Assembly: GCA_035476815.1 (NCBI GenBank)
Contig: DATILD010000034.1
Coordinates: forward strand, 1 to 64,000
Reading direction: 5' to 3'
DNA from: Methylibium sp035476815
GTDB taxonomy: Bacteria > Pseudomonadota > Gammaproteobacteria > Burkholderiales > Burkholderiaceae_C
Length of the DNA: 64,000 bases
Of this stretch, positions 56,641-64,000 are shown in pieces. The notes under the pieces are model-generated. The model did no database searches. It saw only the letters and a list, made by a program, of their open reading frames with translations, and had not been told where the DNA came from. The first letter of the stretch is position 1. Each line of letters begins with the position of its first letter. Made by a program: the position numbers and the translations under genes.

Positions 56641-56667
56641 TTATCGGCCAAAAACGAACAAACTGAA
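56641..56667 (-). promoter_or_regulatory. sigma-28 (FliA) promoter of the chemotaxis receptor gene
   Basis: On the minus strand TTCAGTTT (56667-56660), an 11-base spacer and GCCGATAA (56648-56641) match the FliA consensus TAAAGTTT-N11-GCCGATAA at 14 of 16 positions, with a perfect -10. It lies about 50 bases upstream of the receptor start, giving a leader of about 40 bases. Confidence 0.85.
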
Positions 56668-56738
56668 CGATAGAACAGAACGTAAATGTACGCGTATACT
56701 TAAAATGAATGCGATCCCGACTTGGATAGAGCGCATCG

Positions 56739-57413
56739 ATGAGTCCCGCCGCCACGCCCTTGCCGACGCGCCGCCCGCGCGTGCGCCGCGGCAACGCCGC
56801 CGACCGGGCGGCCCTGCGCCGCGACCTGATCGACGCGGCCCTGCGGCTGTTCTCGGCCGGCGGCCTGGAGGCGGTGACGATGCGCGCCGTGGCGACCGAG
56901 GTCGGTGTCTCGCCGATGGCGCCCTATCGCTACTTCGCGGACAAGGCGGACCTGCTCAGCGGGCTGTGGGACTTCGTGCTGCGCGCCTTGCTCGCGGATC
57001 TGCGCCGGGCGGTCGCGCCGGCGCGTTCGGGACGCGAGCGTCTGGCGGCGAGCATCGATGCCTTCCTCGGCTACTGGGAGCGCCACCCGAGCCACTACCG
57101 GCTGCTCTACCACACCGAGGCCGCGACCCGCCCGGCGGCGGAGTCGGCGCTGACGCAATCTCCCGTCTACGCCGAGTTGCTGGAGCTCAGCCTCGGGCTC
57201 ACCCGGTCCTTCGCCGATGAACTCGGCGTCGGCATGGAGCATGCCAAGCTGGCCGGCGACATGCGCTTCGCGATGCAGCTCGGCTACCTCTACGGCACGC
57301 TGGTGAACCGCCGCTACCCCTGGGGCGATCCCGCGACGCTGCGGCGCACCTACATCGAGCAGATCGTCGAGGCCGTCGCGCACTGTCTGCGCGACGGACC
57401 GCCCGACGGCTGA
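56739..57413 (+). CDS. TetR-family transcriptional regulator
   Basis: A 224-residue regulator. The N-terminal DNA-binding domain is RRDLIDAALRLFSAGGLEAV, TMRAVATEVGVSPMAPYRYF then ADKADLLSGLWDFVL (about residues 27-80). The C-terminal ligand domain includes FLGYWERHPSHYRLLYHTEA and resembles the WHG-type TetR C-terminus. Its target and ligand are unknown. It is divergent from the chemotaxis receptor across a 148-bp AT-richer region; TATACT at 56695-56700 may be its -10 element, and the GTACGCGTATAC stretch there is a possible autoregulatory site. Confidence 0.9.
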   Translation: MSPAATPLPTRRPRVRRGNAADRAALRRDLIDAALRLFSAGGLEAVTMRAVATEVGVSPMAPYRYFADKADLLSGLWDFVLRALLADLRRAVAPARSGRERLAASIDAFLGYWERHPSHYRLLYHTEAATRPAAESALTQSPVYAELLELSLGLTRSFADELGVGMEHAKLAGDMRFAMQLGYLYGTLVNRRYPWGDPATLRRTYIEQIVEAVAHCLRDGPPDG

Positions 57414-57693
57414 GCCCGGCCTCGGTTCGGGTGCCAAGCCGGCACCGCGCAAGCGCATCGCGCGGCGCCCGCGCGCGGCGACGATCGAAGCCGCAAAGGC
57501 CGCCGGCCCGTCCGGCACGACCTCGCTGCCGTGCGTCCGGACTGGGCCTGAATGGACCTGCGCTGACAGGCGGTGTCGAGAACTCCCGACAGACTCCCGG
57601 CGAGGGCCTCGCGAGACTTCTGCAAACTGAAACGCCCACGCGCGCGCAAAGGGCGTCGAACCGCAGGGCGGTTGCTTTCCGCAGGAGACGTCG

Positions 57694-58683
57694 ATGTTGG
57701 AACGTTCGCCATGGTGGCGACGCTGGGCTGCGCGCGTCGCGTCGACCGCCGCGCTGGCGACGCTGACCATCGCCCCGCTGCGGGCCGAGATGGCGATCGC
57801 GGCCGCCGCCAACCCGGGCAGCCTGCCGCTCTACGTGGCCGAGGCAAAGGGATTCTTTGCCGCCGAAGGCGTCGCCGTGCGCTGGCTGCCCTGTGCCTTC
57901 GGCAAGGTCTGCCTGCGCAGGGTGCTCGACGGCCAGGCCGATCTCGGCACCGTGGCCGACCTGCCGATCGCGCTGGCCGCCCACGCCGGCGCGCGCTTCT
58001 CGGTGGTGGCCACGATCAACACCAGCCGCGACGACACCAAGATCGTCACCCGCCGCAACAGCGGCATCACGCAGGCCTCGGACCTGGTCGGTCGCAGCGT
58101 CGGCCTGCATCTGGGCACCACCGCGCAGTACGCGCTCGACTCGCTGATGCTGCTGCAGGGCGCCGATCCGGCCCTCGTCCGACTCGTCAACCTGCAGGCC
58201 GGCGAAGGCCGCACGCGGCTGCTGGCGCGCACGGTCGATGCGGCCGCGCTGTTCGAACCCTATGCCTTCGAGGCCGCGCAGGCGCTGGGCGCGGACGCGC
58301 TGGTGATTGCGACCGGCAGCATCTACAAGCAGACCTGGAACCTCGCGGCCCGGGTCGGCCCCGGGGCGCCGACGCCGGCCGACCTGGAGGCCATGCTGCG
58401 CGCGCTCGACCGGGCCTGCGCCTGGATCCAGTCCCATCCCGCCCAGGCCCAGGCGCTGCTGCGCGAACGCACCCGCATGGACGCCGGCCTGGTGGCGTCG
58501 ATCTGGCCCGGGCTCGATTACGCCCTGAAGCTCGACCAGTCACTGCTGACCACGCTCGAAGGCCAGGCGCGCTGGGCGCTGCGCATCGGCATGGTCCAGG
58601 GCAGCGTGCCGAACTACCTGCCCTACCTCCAGGCGGGCCCGCTGCGGCGCGTGCGGCCCGAGCGGGTCACGATCGCGGAGTGA
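57694..58683 (+). CDS. periplasmic substrate-binding protein (NMT1/NrtA-SsuA type), sensory operon
   Basis: A 329-residue exported protein with a signal peptide of about 31 residues and an AGGAG ribosome site. The fold is that of sulfonate, nitrate or thiamine-precursor binding proteins: NPGSLPLYVAEAKGFFAAEG, VRWLPCAFGKVCLRRVLDGQ then ADLGTVADLPIALAAHAG, and SDLVGRSVGLHLGTTAQYAL. Usually an ABC permease and ATPase follow. Here the next genes are two kinases, so the protein probably reports a solute to the sensor kinase rather than feeding a transporter. The 280 bp upstream hold no gene that I can see. Confidence 0.85.
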   Translation: MLERSPWWRRWAARVASTAALATLTIAPLRAEMAIAAAANPGSLPLYVAEAKGFFAAEGVAVRWLPCAFGKVCLRRVLDGQADLGTVADLPIALAAHAGARFSVVATINTSRDDTKIVTRRNSGITQASDLVGRSVGLHLGTTAQYALDSLMLLQGADPALVRLVNLQAGEGRTRLLARTVDAAALFEPYAFEAAQALGADALVIATGSIYKQTWNLAARVGPGAPTPADLEAMLRALDRACAWIQSHPAQAQALLRERTRMDAGLVASIWPGLDYALKLDQSLLTTLEGQARWALRIGMVQGSVPNYLPYLQAGPLRRVRPERVTIAE

Positions 58684-58688
58684 TCGCC

Positions 58689-60431
58689 ATGCGCCTGCGC
58701 ACCCAGGTCGGCCTGATGATCGGCGCCTCGCTGCTGCTGGGGCTGGCGGTCGTGGTCTCGGCGCTGCTGTCGATCCGCGACGCGCAGCGGGCCGCGGTCG
58801 CGGGGGCCGATTCGAACGAGATCCGGAGCCAGGCCCGCGGCATGCTGGTGCTGACGCACGAGACGGCGCGTCACGGGCACGAGCGGGCCGCGCAGCAGTG
58901 GCGCGCACGCTACCGGGAGCTCGTCACGGGCCTGGAGGCCGTCGCCACCGGCGGGTCGCGGGGCAAGGAGCCGCCGGCCGTCGGCCCGGCCCTGGCCGCG
59001 ATGCCGGCGCTGTTCGACACCCTGGTGTCGACCTACGCCGCCGCGCGGACCGACCCGCTGGCCCAGCAGCGGCGAGAGTTGCTGGTGGACCTGTTGGTCA
59101 CCGAGACCCAGGCGGTGATCGACGAGGTGTCGCGCTGGGGTGCACGGGTCGACGCCCAGCGGCTCGCGAGCGAGCAGCGCCTCGCGCTGCTGGCGGGCCT
59201 GGGCCCGGCGCTGATGGTGCTGCCGCTGGCGGGCATGGGCTGGCTGATGGCCGCGCGGGTGCTGCGTCCGGTGCGCCGGCTGCAGCAGGTGATGGCCCGC
59301 GTCGAGGCCGGGGACCTGGAGGCGCGCGTCGAGGCCACGCGGGTCGACGAGATCGGTGACCTGAAGCGCGCCTTCACGCGCATGACGGACGCGCTGCAGA
59401 GCTCGTCGGCGCGGCTGGCCGCCAACGAGCTGCGGCTGCGGCTCATCACCGACAACCTGCCCGAACGCGTCGCCTATTTCGACACCGCGCTGCGCTACCG
59501 CTTCGCCAATCGCGCCTGTTGCAGCCAGTGGGGCATCGCCGAGCCGGAGGGCTTCGTCGGGCGGGCGCTGGCCGATGTGCTGCCGCCGGCCCATTACGCC
59601 GGGCTGCAACCCCACCTCGCGGCCGGCTTTGCCGGCGAGCGGCGCTTCTTCGTGCTCGAGGTGCCGGGCGAGCTTGCCACGCATCACCACGAGTACGCGG
59701 TGGTGCCCGACCGCGCCGCCGACGGCCCGGTGCAGGGCCTGTACGTGACGGCGCGCGACGTGACCGCGCGGGTCCGGGCCGAGGCCCGCATCGAGGCCAC
59801 GCTGCACGAGAAGGAGGTGCTGCTCAAGGAGGTGCACCACCGCGTCAAGAACAACATGCAGGTGATCTCCAGCCTGCTGCAGCTGCAGTCGGGCTGCACC
59901 GAGGAGGCGCCGGTGCGTGAACTGCTGGCCGAGAGCCAGGACCGCATCCGCTCGATGGCGCTGATCCACGAGAAGCTCTACCAGAACCACGACTTCGCGC
60001 GGATCGACTTCGCCGACTACGTGCAGGGCCTGCTGGCGGTGCTGTCGGCTTCGCACGGCCACGCGGCGCGGGTGGACGTCCGGGCCGAGCCGCTGTGGCT
60101 GGGCATCGACCAGGCGGTGCCGGCCGGGCTGATCGTCAACGAGCTGATCACCAACAGCTTCAAGCATGCCTTCCCGGGCGGATTCGGCGGGTGCATCGAG
60201 GTGCGCTTCGAAGCGGTCGACGGCGAGCGCGTGCGCCTCGCGGTCAGCGACGACGGCGTCGGCCTGCCGCCCGGCTTCGATCCGGCCACCGGCCGTTCGC
60301 TCGGCTTGCGGCTGGTGCACATCCTGGCCGATCAGCTCGATGCCGAACTCGCCTTCGGCCGCGGCCCCGGCTTCGCCTGCGATCTCGTCTTCGACCGGCA
60401 GCGCTCGGTCAGTGGAGTCCCCCATGGATAA
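58689..60431 (+). CDS. membrane sensor histidine kinase, HAMP-PAS-HisKA_2 (HWE-like)
   Basis: A 580-residue kinase. Membrane segments at about residues 6-26 and 175-197 enclose a periplasmic domain. HAMP (VLRPVRRLQQVMARVEAGDL) covers about 200-250 and a PAS domain about 255-365 (ITDNLPERVAYFDTALRYRF). The HisKA_2 block EVLLKEVHHRVKNNMQVISS has the phosphoacceptor among H383/H384, then HATPase with IVNELITNSFKHAFPGG and SDDGVGLPPG. The ATG at 58689 is preferred because GGAG lies 10 bases upstream; a GTG at 58680 overlapping the previous stop is an alternative. It is sandwiched between the binding protein and the hybrid regulator gene, which it overlaps by 8 bp. Confidence 0.9.
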   Translation: MRLRTQVGLMIGASLLLGLAVVVSALLSIRDAQRAAVAGADSNEIRSQARGMLVLTHETARHGHERAAQQWRARYRELVTGLEAVATGGSRGKEPPAVGPALAAMPALFDTLVSTYAAARTDPLAQQRRELLVDLLVTETQAVIDEVSRWGARVDAQRLASEQRLALLAGLGPALMVLPLAGMGWLMAARVLRPVRRLQQVMARVEAGDLEARVEATRVDEIGDLKRAFTRMTDALQSSSARLAANELRLRLITDNLPERVAYFDTALRYRFANRACCSQWGIAEPEGFVGRALADVLPPAHYAGLQPHLAAGFAGERRFFVLEVPGELATHHHEYAVVPDRAADGPVQGLYVTARDVTARVRAEARIEATLHEKEVLLKEVHHRVKNNMQVISSLLQLQSGCTEEAPVRELLAESQDRIRSMALIHEKLYQNHDFARIDFADYVQGLLAVLSASHGHAARVDVRAEPLWLGIDQAVPAGLIVNELITNSFKHAFPGGFGGCIEVRFEAVDGERVRLAVSDDGVGLPPGFDPATGRSLGLRLVHILADQLDAELAFGRGPGFACDLVFDRQRSVSGVPHG

Positions 60432-62370
60432 GACCCGCGTCTTCGTCGTCGAGGACGAAGCCATCATCGCCGCCGATCTCTGCCAGCGCCTGCAGGCGCT
60501 GGGATTCGAAGTGGTCGGCAGCGTCGGCCACGGCGAGCGCGCGCTGGCGCTGATCCCGCCGGCGCGGCCCGACCTGGTGCTGATGGACATCGTCATCAAG
60601 GGCCCGATCAACGGCATCGAGACGGCGCGCCGGCTGCGCATGGCGCAGGACATACCGGTCGTCTTCCTGACCTCGCACGCCGACGCCGACACGGTGCGCC
60701 GCGCGGTCGACACCAACCCCTTCGGTTACGTGCTCAAGCCCTACAACGAGCGCGAGCTGCAGGTGGCGATCCAGATCGCGCTGCACCGCCACGGCGTCGA
60801 GTCCGAGCTGCGCCGCATGGAGCGCTGGATGGCCACCACGCTGGCGAGCATCGGCGACGGCGTGGTCGCGACCGACCGCCAGGGCACGGTCACGCTGCTC
60901 AACGACGCCGCGCGCCGCATCACCGGCTGGAGCGGCGACGAGGCGCTGGGTCGGCCGCTCGGCGACGTGTTCCGCGTCAGCGACGGCCGGGACGGCACGC
61001 CGCTCACCGGTCTGGTCGAGCGCGGCCTCGCGGACACGATCACGCTGGGCGTCGAGCACCCGGTGCTGCTGCAGCGGCGCGACGGCGAGGTGGTCAACGT
61101 GGACGACAGCATCGCGCCGATCCGCGACGGTGCCGGTGCCGCGACCGGCGTCGTGGTGGTGTTCCGCGACGCGACCGACCAGGTCTGGGCCGAGCAGATG
61201 GAGCGCGACAAGCTCGCGGCCGAACTGGCGAGCCGCCAGAAGACGCACTTCCTCTCGCGCATCAGCCACGAACTGCGCACGCCGCTCAACGCCATCCTGG
61301 GCTTCACGCAGCTGCTGCAGCTCGACGAGTCGCGCCCGCTCGATGCGATCCAGCGCGGCCGGCTGGAGAAGGTGCGCCATGCCGGCGGCCACCTGCTGGA
61401 GCTCGTCAATGACGTCCTCGACCTGACCCGCATCGAGGAGGGCGCGAGGCCGCTGGAGCGCGTGCCGGTGGATGTCGGCGTCGTGCTCGAGACGACCTGT
61501 GCGATGCTCGAGTCGCAGGCGCGTGAACGGGATATCCGCATCCTGAAGCACGCCGGTGGCGCACCGCCGGCCTGGGCCGACACCCGCGCGCTCGAGCAGG
61601 TGCTGATCAATCTGCTCTCCAACGGCATCAAGTACAACCGCGCCGGCGGCCGCCTCGAGGTCGCGCTGTCGTCGACCGAGGGGCGGGTCGAAGTCAACGT
61701 GCGCGACCAGGGTGCAGGGCTCGACGCGGGCCAGCTCGAGCAGCTGTTCCAGCCCTTCAACCGGCTCGGCGCCGAGAATTCCAACGTCGAGGGCAGCGGT
61801 CTCGGTCTGGTGATCGCGCGCAGCCTGGTCGAGGCCATGGGCGGCGAGCTGACGGTCGTCAGCGCGCGCGGCGTCGGGACCTGCTTCACGGTGCGCCTGC
61901 CGGGCGCGGCCCAGGAGACCGCCCACCGGCCCGTGCCGTCCACGCGACGGGCGCCGGCTGCGGCCGAGCTGCCGCCGGCGACCCTGCTGTACGTCGAGGA
62001 CGAGCCGCTCAACGCCCTGCTGCTGACCGAGGCCTTGCGCGGCGTTCCGCAGTGGCGTGTGGTGCTGGCCGAGGACGGCAGGCAGGGGCTGGAACTGGCG
62101 CGTCGCCTGCGGCCCGATCTCGTGCTGCTCGACATCAACCTGCCCGTCCTGACCGGCGACCAGATGGTGCGGGCGCTGCGCAGCGATGCCGCGACCCGCG
62201 ACCTGCGCTGCATCGCGCTGAGCGCCGACGCTCTGCCGGAGCAGATGGCGGCGGCCCACGCGGCCGGCTTCGACGCCTACTGGACCAAACCACTGGACCT
62301 CGGCATGCTGGTCGAGCGGCTGCGCGTGCAGCTGACCGGCGGCCCGGCGTTGCCGCAGGCCGCCGCATGA
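60424..62370 (+). CDS. hybrid regulator/kinase: REC-PAS-HisKA-HATPase-REC
   Basis: A 648-residue soluble protein. An N-terminal receiver (TRVFVVEDEAIIAADLCQRL; phosphoacceptor in DLVLMDIVIKG; VLKPYNE) is followed by a PAS domain from about 130 to 255 (TTLASIGDGVVATDRQGTVT), a HisKA domain with FLSRISHELRTPLNAILGFT, a HATPase domain (LINLLSNGIKYNRAGG; GSGLGLVIARSL) and a second receiver (TLLYVEDEPLNALLLTEALR; LVLLDINLPVLTG; YWTKPLD). There is no DNA-binding output, so the signal must pass on by phosphotransfer to an unseen partner. The first receiver is the likely target of the HWE-like kinase encoded just upstream. Confidence 0.92.
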   Translation: MDKTRVFVVEDEAIIAADLCQRLQALGFEVVGSVGHGERALALIPPARPDLVLMDIVIKGPINGIETARRLRMAQDIPVVFLTSHADADTVRRAVDTNPFGYVLKPYNERELQVAIQIALHRHGVESELRRMERWMATTLASIGDGVVATDRQGTVTLLNDAARRITGWSGDEALGRPLGDVFRVSDGRDGTPLTGLVERGLADTITLGVEHPVLLQRRDGEVVNVDDSIAPIRDGAGAATGVVVVFRDATDQVWAEQMERDKLAAELASRQKTHFLSRISHELRTPLNAILGFTQLLQLDESRPLDAIQRGRLEKVRHAGGHLLELVNDVLDLTRIEEGARPLERVPVDVGVVLETTCAMLESQARERDIRILKHAGGAPPAWADTRALEQVLINLLSNGIKYNRAGGRLEVALSSTEGRVEVNVRDQGAGLDAGQLEQLFQPFNRLGAENSNVEGSGLGLVIARSLVEAMGGELTVVSARGVGTCFTVRLPGAAQETAHRPVPSTRRAPAAAELPPATLLYVEDEPLNALLLTEALRGVPQWRVVLAEDGRQGLELARRLRPDLVLLDINLPVLTGDQMVRALRSDAATRDLRCIALSADALPEQMAAAHAAGFDAYWTKPLDLGMLVERLRVQLTGGPALPQAAA

Positions 62371-62407
62371 CGCCCTCGGCGACCCGACGGCGGCGGTGAC
62401 CGGGCGT

Positions 62408-63112
62408 TCAGGCCGGCCGCGCCGCGTCGAGCCCCGCGCGGTCGACCCAGCGCCAGGCACCCGGCGGCAGGTCGTCCGGCAGGCTCAGGCCGCCGAAGGC
62501 GCTGCGGTGCAGTCGCTCGACATGGTTGCCGGCCGCCGCGACCATGCGCTTGACCTGGTGGTACTTGCCTTCGGTCAGCGTCAGCCGCAGCGAACGCTCG
62601 CCGGTCGCCACGCAGGCCGCCGCGCGCACCGGCAGCGGATCGTCGCGCAGCACGACGCCGTCCGCCAGCCGCGCGACCTGCTCGGCCGTCACCGGCTCGG
62701 CGGTCGCCACCTCGTAGACCTTGGGCAGGTGGTGCTTGGGGTGCGTGAGCCGGTGCAGCAGCGCGCCGTCGTCGGTGAGCAGCAGCAGGCCGGTCGTGTC
62801 CTGGTCGAGCCGGCCGACCGGCTGCACGCCGCGCCGGCGCAGCGGCGCCGGCAGCAGCGTCAGCACGCTGGGCCAGGCGCCGGGCTTCTGCGAGCACTCG
62901 TAGCCGGGCGGCTTGTGCAGCATCACGACCGCCCGTTCGTGGAAGAGCCAGGGGCGGCCCTCGACCTCGAAGCGCAGGCCGTCGGGGTCGACCTCGGCGG
63001 CGCCGTCCTCGATCGGCGTGCCGTCGTGTCGCACCAGGCCGGCGCGCAGCAGCGCCTCGCACTCGCGGCGGCTGCCGAAGCCTTGGCTGAACAGAATCTG
63101 GGACCAGCGCAT
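62408..63112 (-). CDS. rsuA: 16S rRNA pseudouridine synthase RsuA
   Basis: A 234-residue pseudouridine synthase of the RsuA/RluB/E/F family. The N-terminal S4-like domain is RWSQILFSQGFGSRRECEAL then LRAGLVRHDG. The catalytic motif PVGRLDQDTTGLLLLT contains D103, and EGKYHQVKRMVAAAGNHVER closes the fold. Length and the N-terminal S4 domain fit RsuA, which modifies U516 of 16S rRNA. It is convergent with the hybrid kinase gene. Confidence 0.92.
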   Translation of the reverse strand: MRWSQILFSQGFGSRRECEALLRAGLVRHDGTPIEDGAAEVDPDGLRFEVEGRPWLFHERAVVMLHKPPGYECSQKPGAWPSVLTLLPAPLRRRGVQPVGRLDQDTTGLLLLTDDGALLHRLTHPKHHLPKVYEVATAEPVTAEQVARLADGVVLRDDPLPVRAAACVATGERSLRLTLTEGKYHQVKRMVAAAGNHVERLHRSAFGGLSLPDDLPPGAWRWVDRAGLDAARPA

Positions 63113-63153
63113 GCGGGAAGGGCCACCGGCGTCGCGCCGACGCGGCGGCAGGT

Positions 63154-63834
63154 TCAGTAGCGCCGCTCGAGCGTCAGCACGTCGTTCTCGCGCCGCATCT
63201 GGAAGCGCGTGAGGAAGCTGTTGCCGAGCAGGATGAAGGGCATCGGCTGGGGCTGGATCACCGCCTCGACGTTGTAGATGTCGACGTCGCCGAGCCGCAC
63301 CGAGCTCAGCGACACGCGGTAGCCGATCGCGGTGCCGTTGGCGGTGGTCAGGCCGACGCGCCGCCCGCTCTTGTAGTCCAGACCCAGCCGGTCGGCCTCG
63401 TCGCGGCCGATCGCCACCAGCGTGGCTCCGGTGTCGACCAAGAAGCTGACGCCGAGCCCGTTGATCTGGCCGTTGGCGAGGAAATGGCCGTTGGCGTCGC
63501 TGCTGAGCTTGACGACCCGGCCGCTGCCCGGGCTCGCGACGCCGCCGAGGTTGACGGCCGCGCCGCCGAGCCGCAGCGTGCGGCGCTGGCCGTCGACCTC
63601 GACCACCGCGTCGCCGCCGGCCAGCGAGAGCAGCCGCACGCCGCGCCAGGTCTCGCCGACGGCGAGGCTGCGTGGCCCGCCGTCGATCACCAGCAGCGCC
63701 TGCCGCTCGCCGATGCTGCCGCTGAAGGCCACCCGGCGCGCGCCCGCGGCCGGGTCGGCCGGCGCGCCCTGCGCCAGCGCCGCGCCGGCCGCGACGAGCA
63801 GCGAGGCGACGCAGCCGGCGAGGGGCGCGCGCAT
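63154..63834 (-). CDS. periplasmic retropepsin-like aspartic protease (TIGR02281 type)
   Basis: A 226-residue exported protein with a signal peptide (MRAPLAGCVASLLVAAGAAL, cut near AQG). The C-terminal about 110 residues form a retroviral-type aspartic protease domain: NGHFLANGQINGLGVSFLVD then TGATLVAIG with the catalytic D134, and LGDVDIYNVEAVIQPQPMPF followed by ILLGNSFLTRFQM. Such proteins are probably dimeric proteases, but the natural substrate is unknown. It lies 41 bp from rsuA and 10 bp after yajQ on the same strand, so it may share the yajQ transcript. Confidence 0.88.
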   Translation of the reverse strand: MRAPLAGCVASLLVAAGAALAQGAPADPAAGARRVAFSGSIGERQALLVIDGGPRSLAVGETWRGVRLLSLAGGDAVVEVDGQRRTLRLGGAAVNLGGVASPGSGRVVKLSSDANGHFLANGQINGLGVSFLVDTGATLVAIGRDEADRLGLDYKSGRRVGLTTANGTAIGYRVSLSSVRLGDVDIYNVEAVIQPQPMPFILLGNSFLTRFQMRRENDVLTLERRY

Positions 63835-63844
63835 CGCCCGCCCT

Positions 63845-64000
63845 TCAGTCGCGGAAGTTGCTGAAGGACAGCGGCGCGTCGGCCACGTCCTTGCGGATCA
63901 GCGCCATCGCGGCCTGCAGGTCGTCGCGCTTGGCGCCGGTGACGCGCACCGTGTCGCCCTGGATCGCGGCCTGGACCTTGAGCTTGCTGCCCTTGATCAG
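63845..64000 (-). CDS. yajQ: YajQ-family nucleotide-binding protein (3' end only)
   Basis: The last 51 codons of a gene entering from the right edge: LIKGSKLKVQAAIQGDTVRV then TGAKRDDLQAAMALIRKDVA and a closing APLSFSNFRD. This C-terminus is diagnostic of YajQ, a cytoplasmic protein of about 160 residues that binds nucleotides; some relatives bind cyclic di-GMP and act with LysR-type regulators. Two thirds of the gene are outside the window. Confidence 0.93.
   Translation of the reverse strand: MIKGSKLKVQAAIQGDTVRVTGAKRDDLQAAMALIRKDVADAPLSFSNFRD

Overview
The window is very GC-rich (mostly above 70 %) and densely packed with genes on both strands. Gene content and order (ribF-ileS-lspA, a single LolC/E-type permease followed by lolD, an alpha-2-macroglobulin/pbpC pair, Tct-type transporters, a phasin-like protein, a cyclic beta-glucan synthase) point to a motile betaproteobacterium of the order Burkholderiales, probably near the Rubrivivax/Methylibium/Leptothrix group. 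That placement is inferred from the proteins; there is no rRNA or tRNA gene here to fix it. No CRISPR array, prophage, transposase or replication origin was seen.

Layout. 0-2 kb: an RpfE/COG4255-like gene running off the left edge, divergent from an MshEN-domain protein without an ATPase. 2-10.9 kb: a giant cyclic beta-1,2-glucan synthase preceded by an 80-residue tail-anchored protein. 11.1-15.3 kb: small envelope and stress genes (Fe superoxide dismutase, L,D-transpeptidase, secreted Pro/Thr-rich protein, CHRD lipoprotein, MbcA/ParS-like protein, phasin-like protein). 15.4-18.5 kb: lipoprotein release (lolC-lolD), a TraB remnant coupled to a 43-residue cysteine peptide, and a cytochrome P460 lipoprotein. 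18.6-22.5 kb: a tightly overlapping run tatD / DNA glycosylase / SpeE-like / PilB-GspE ATPase. 22.6-31.3 kb: tctB-tctA, MFS exporter, gamma-glutamyltransferase, GNAT, EamA, SDR and GST genes. 31.3-35.6 kb: EamA, zinc-ribbon and small membrane proteins, quinone oxidoreductase, TonB-C-like protein. 35.7-42.5 kb: secreted M11-type metalloprotease, then lspA-ileS-ribF on the minus strand. 42.5-45.9 kb: SGNH hydrolase, a 24-codon pqqA gene with its own terminator, and a divergent NarL-type two-component system. 46.4-54.4 kb: alpha-2-macroglobulin and pbpC. 54.3-57.4 kb: chemotaxis receptor with a sigma-28 promoter, GAF protein, TetR regulator. 57.7-62.4 kb: substrate-binding protein, HWE-type kinase and hybrid response regulator/kinase. 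62.4-64 kb: rsuA, a periplasmic retropepsin-like protease and the 3' end of yajQ.

The most notable non-coding structure is a 298-bp element with 33-bp terminal inverted repeats at 32.6-32.9 kb. It shares short sequences with a palindromic segment that has become the extra N-terminus of LolD and, less directly, with a hairpin between two genes at 30.6 kb. A second strongly palindromic region lies at 45.95-46.25 kb. The other main points are an orphan pqqA without pqqB-E, a sensory operon that couples a transport-type binding protein to kinases, and an ileS gene with an internal stretch of unusual composition.
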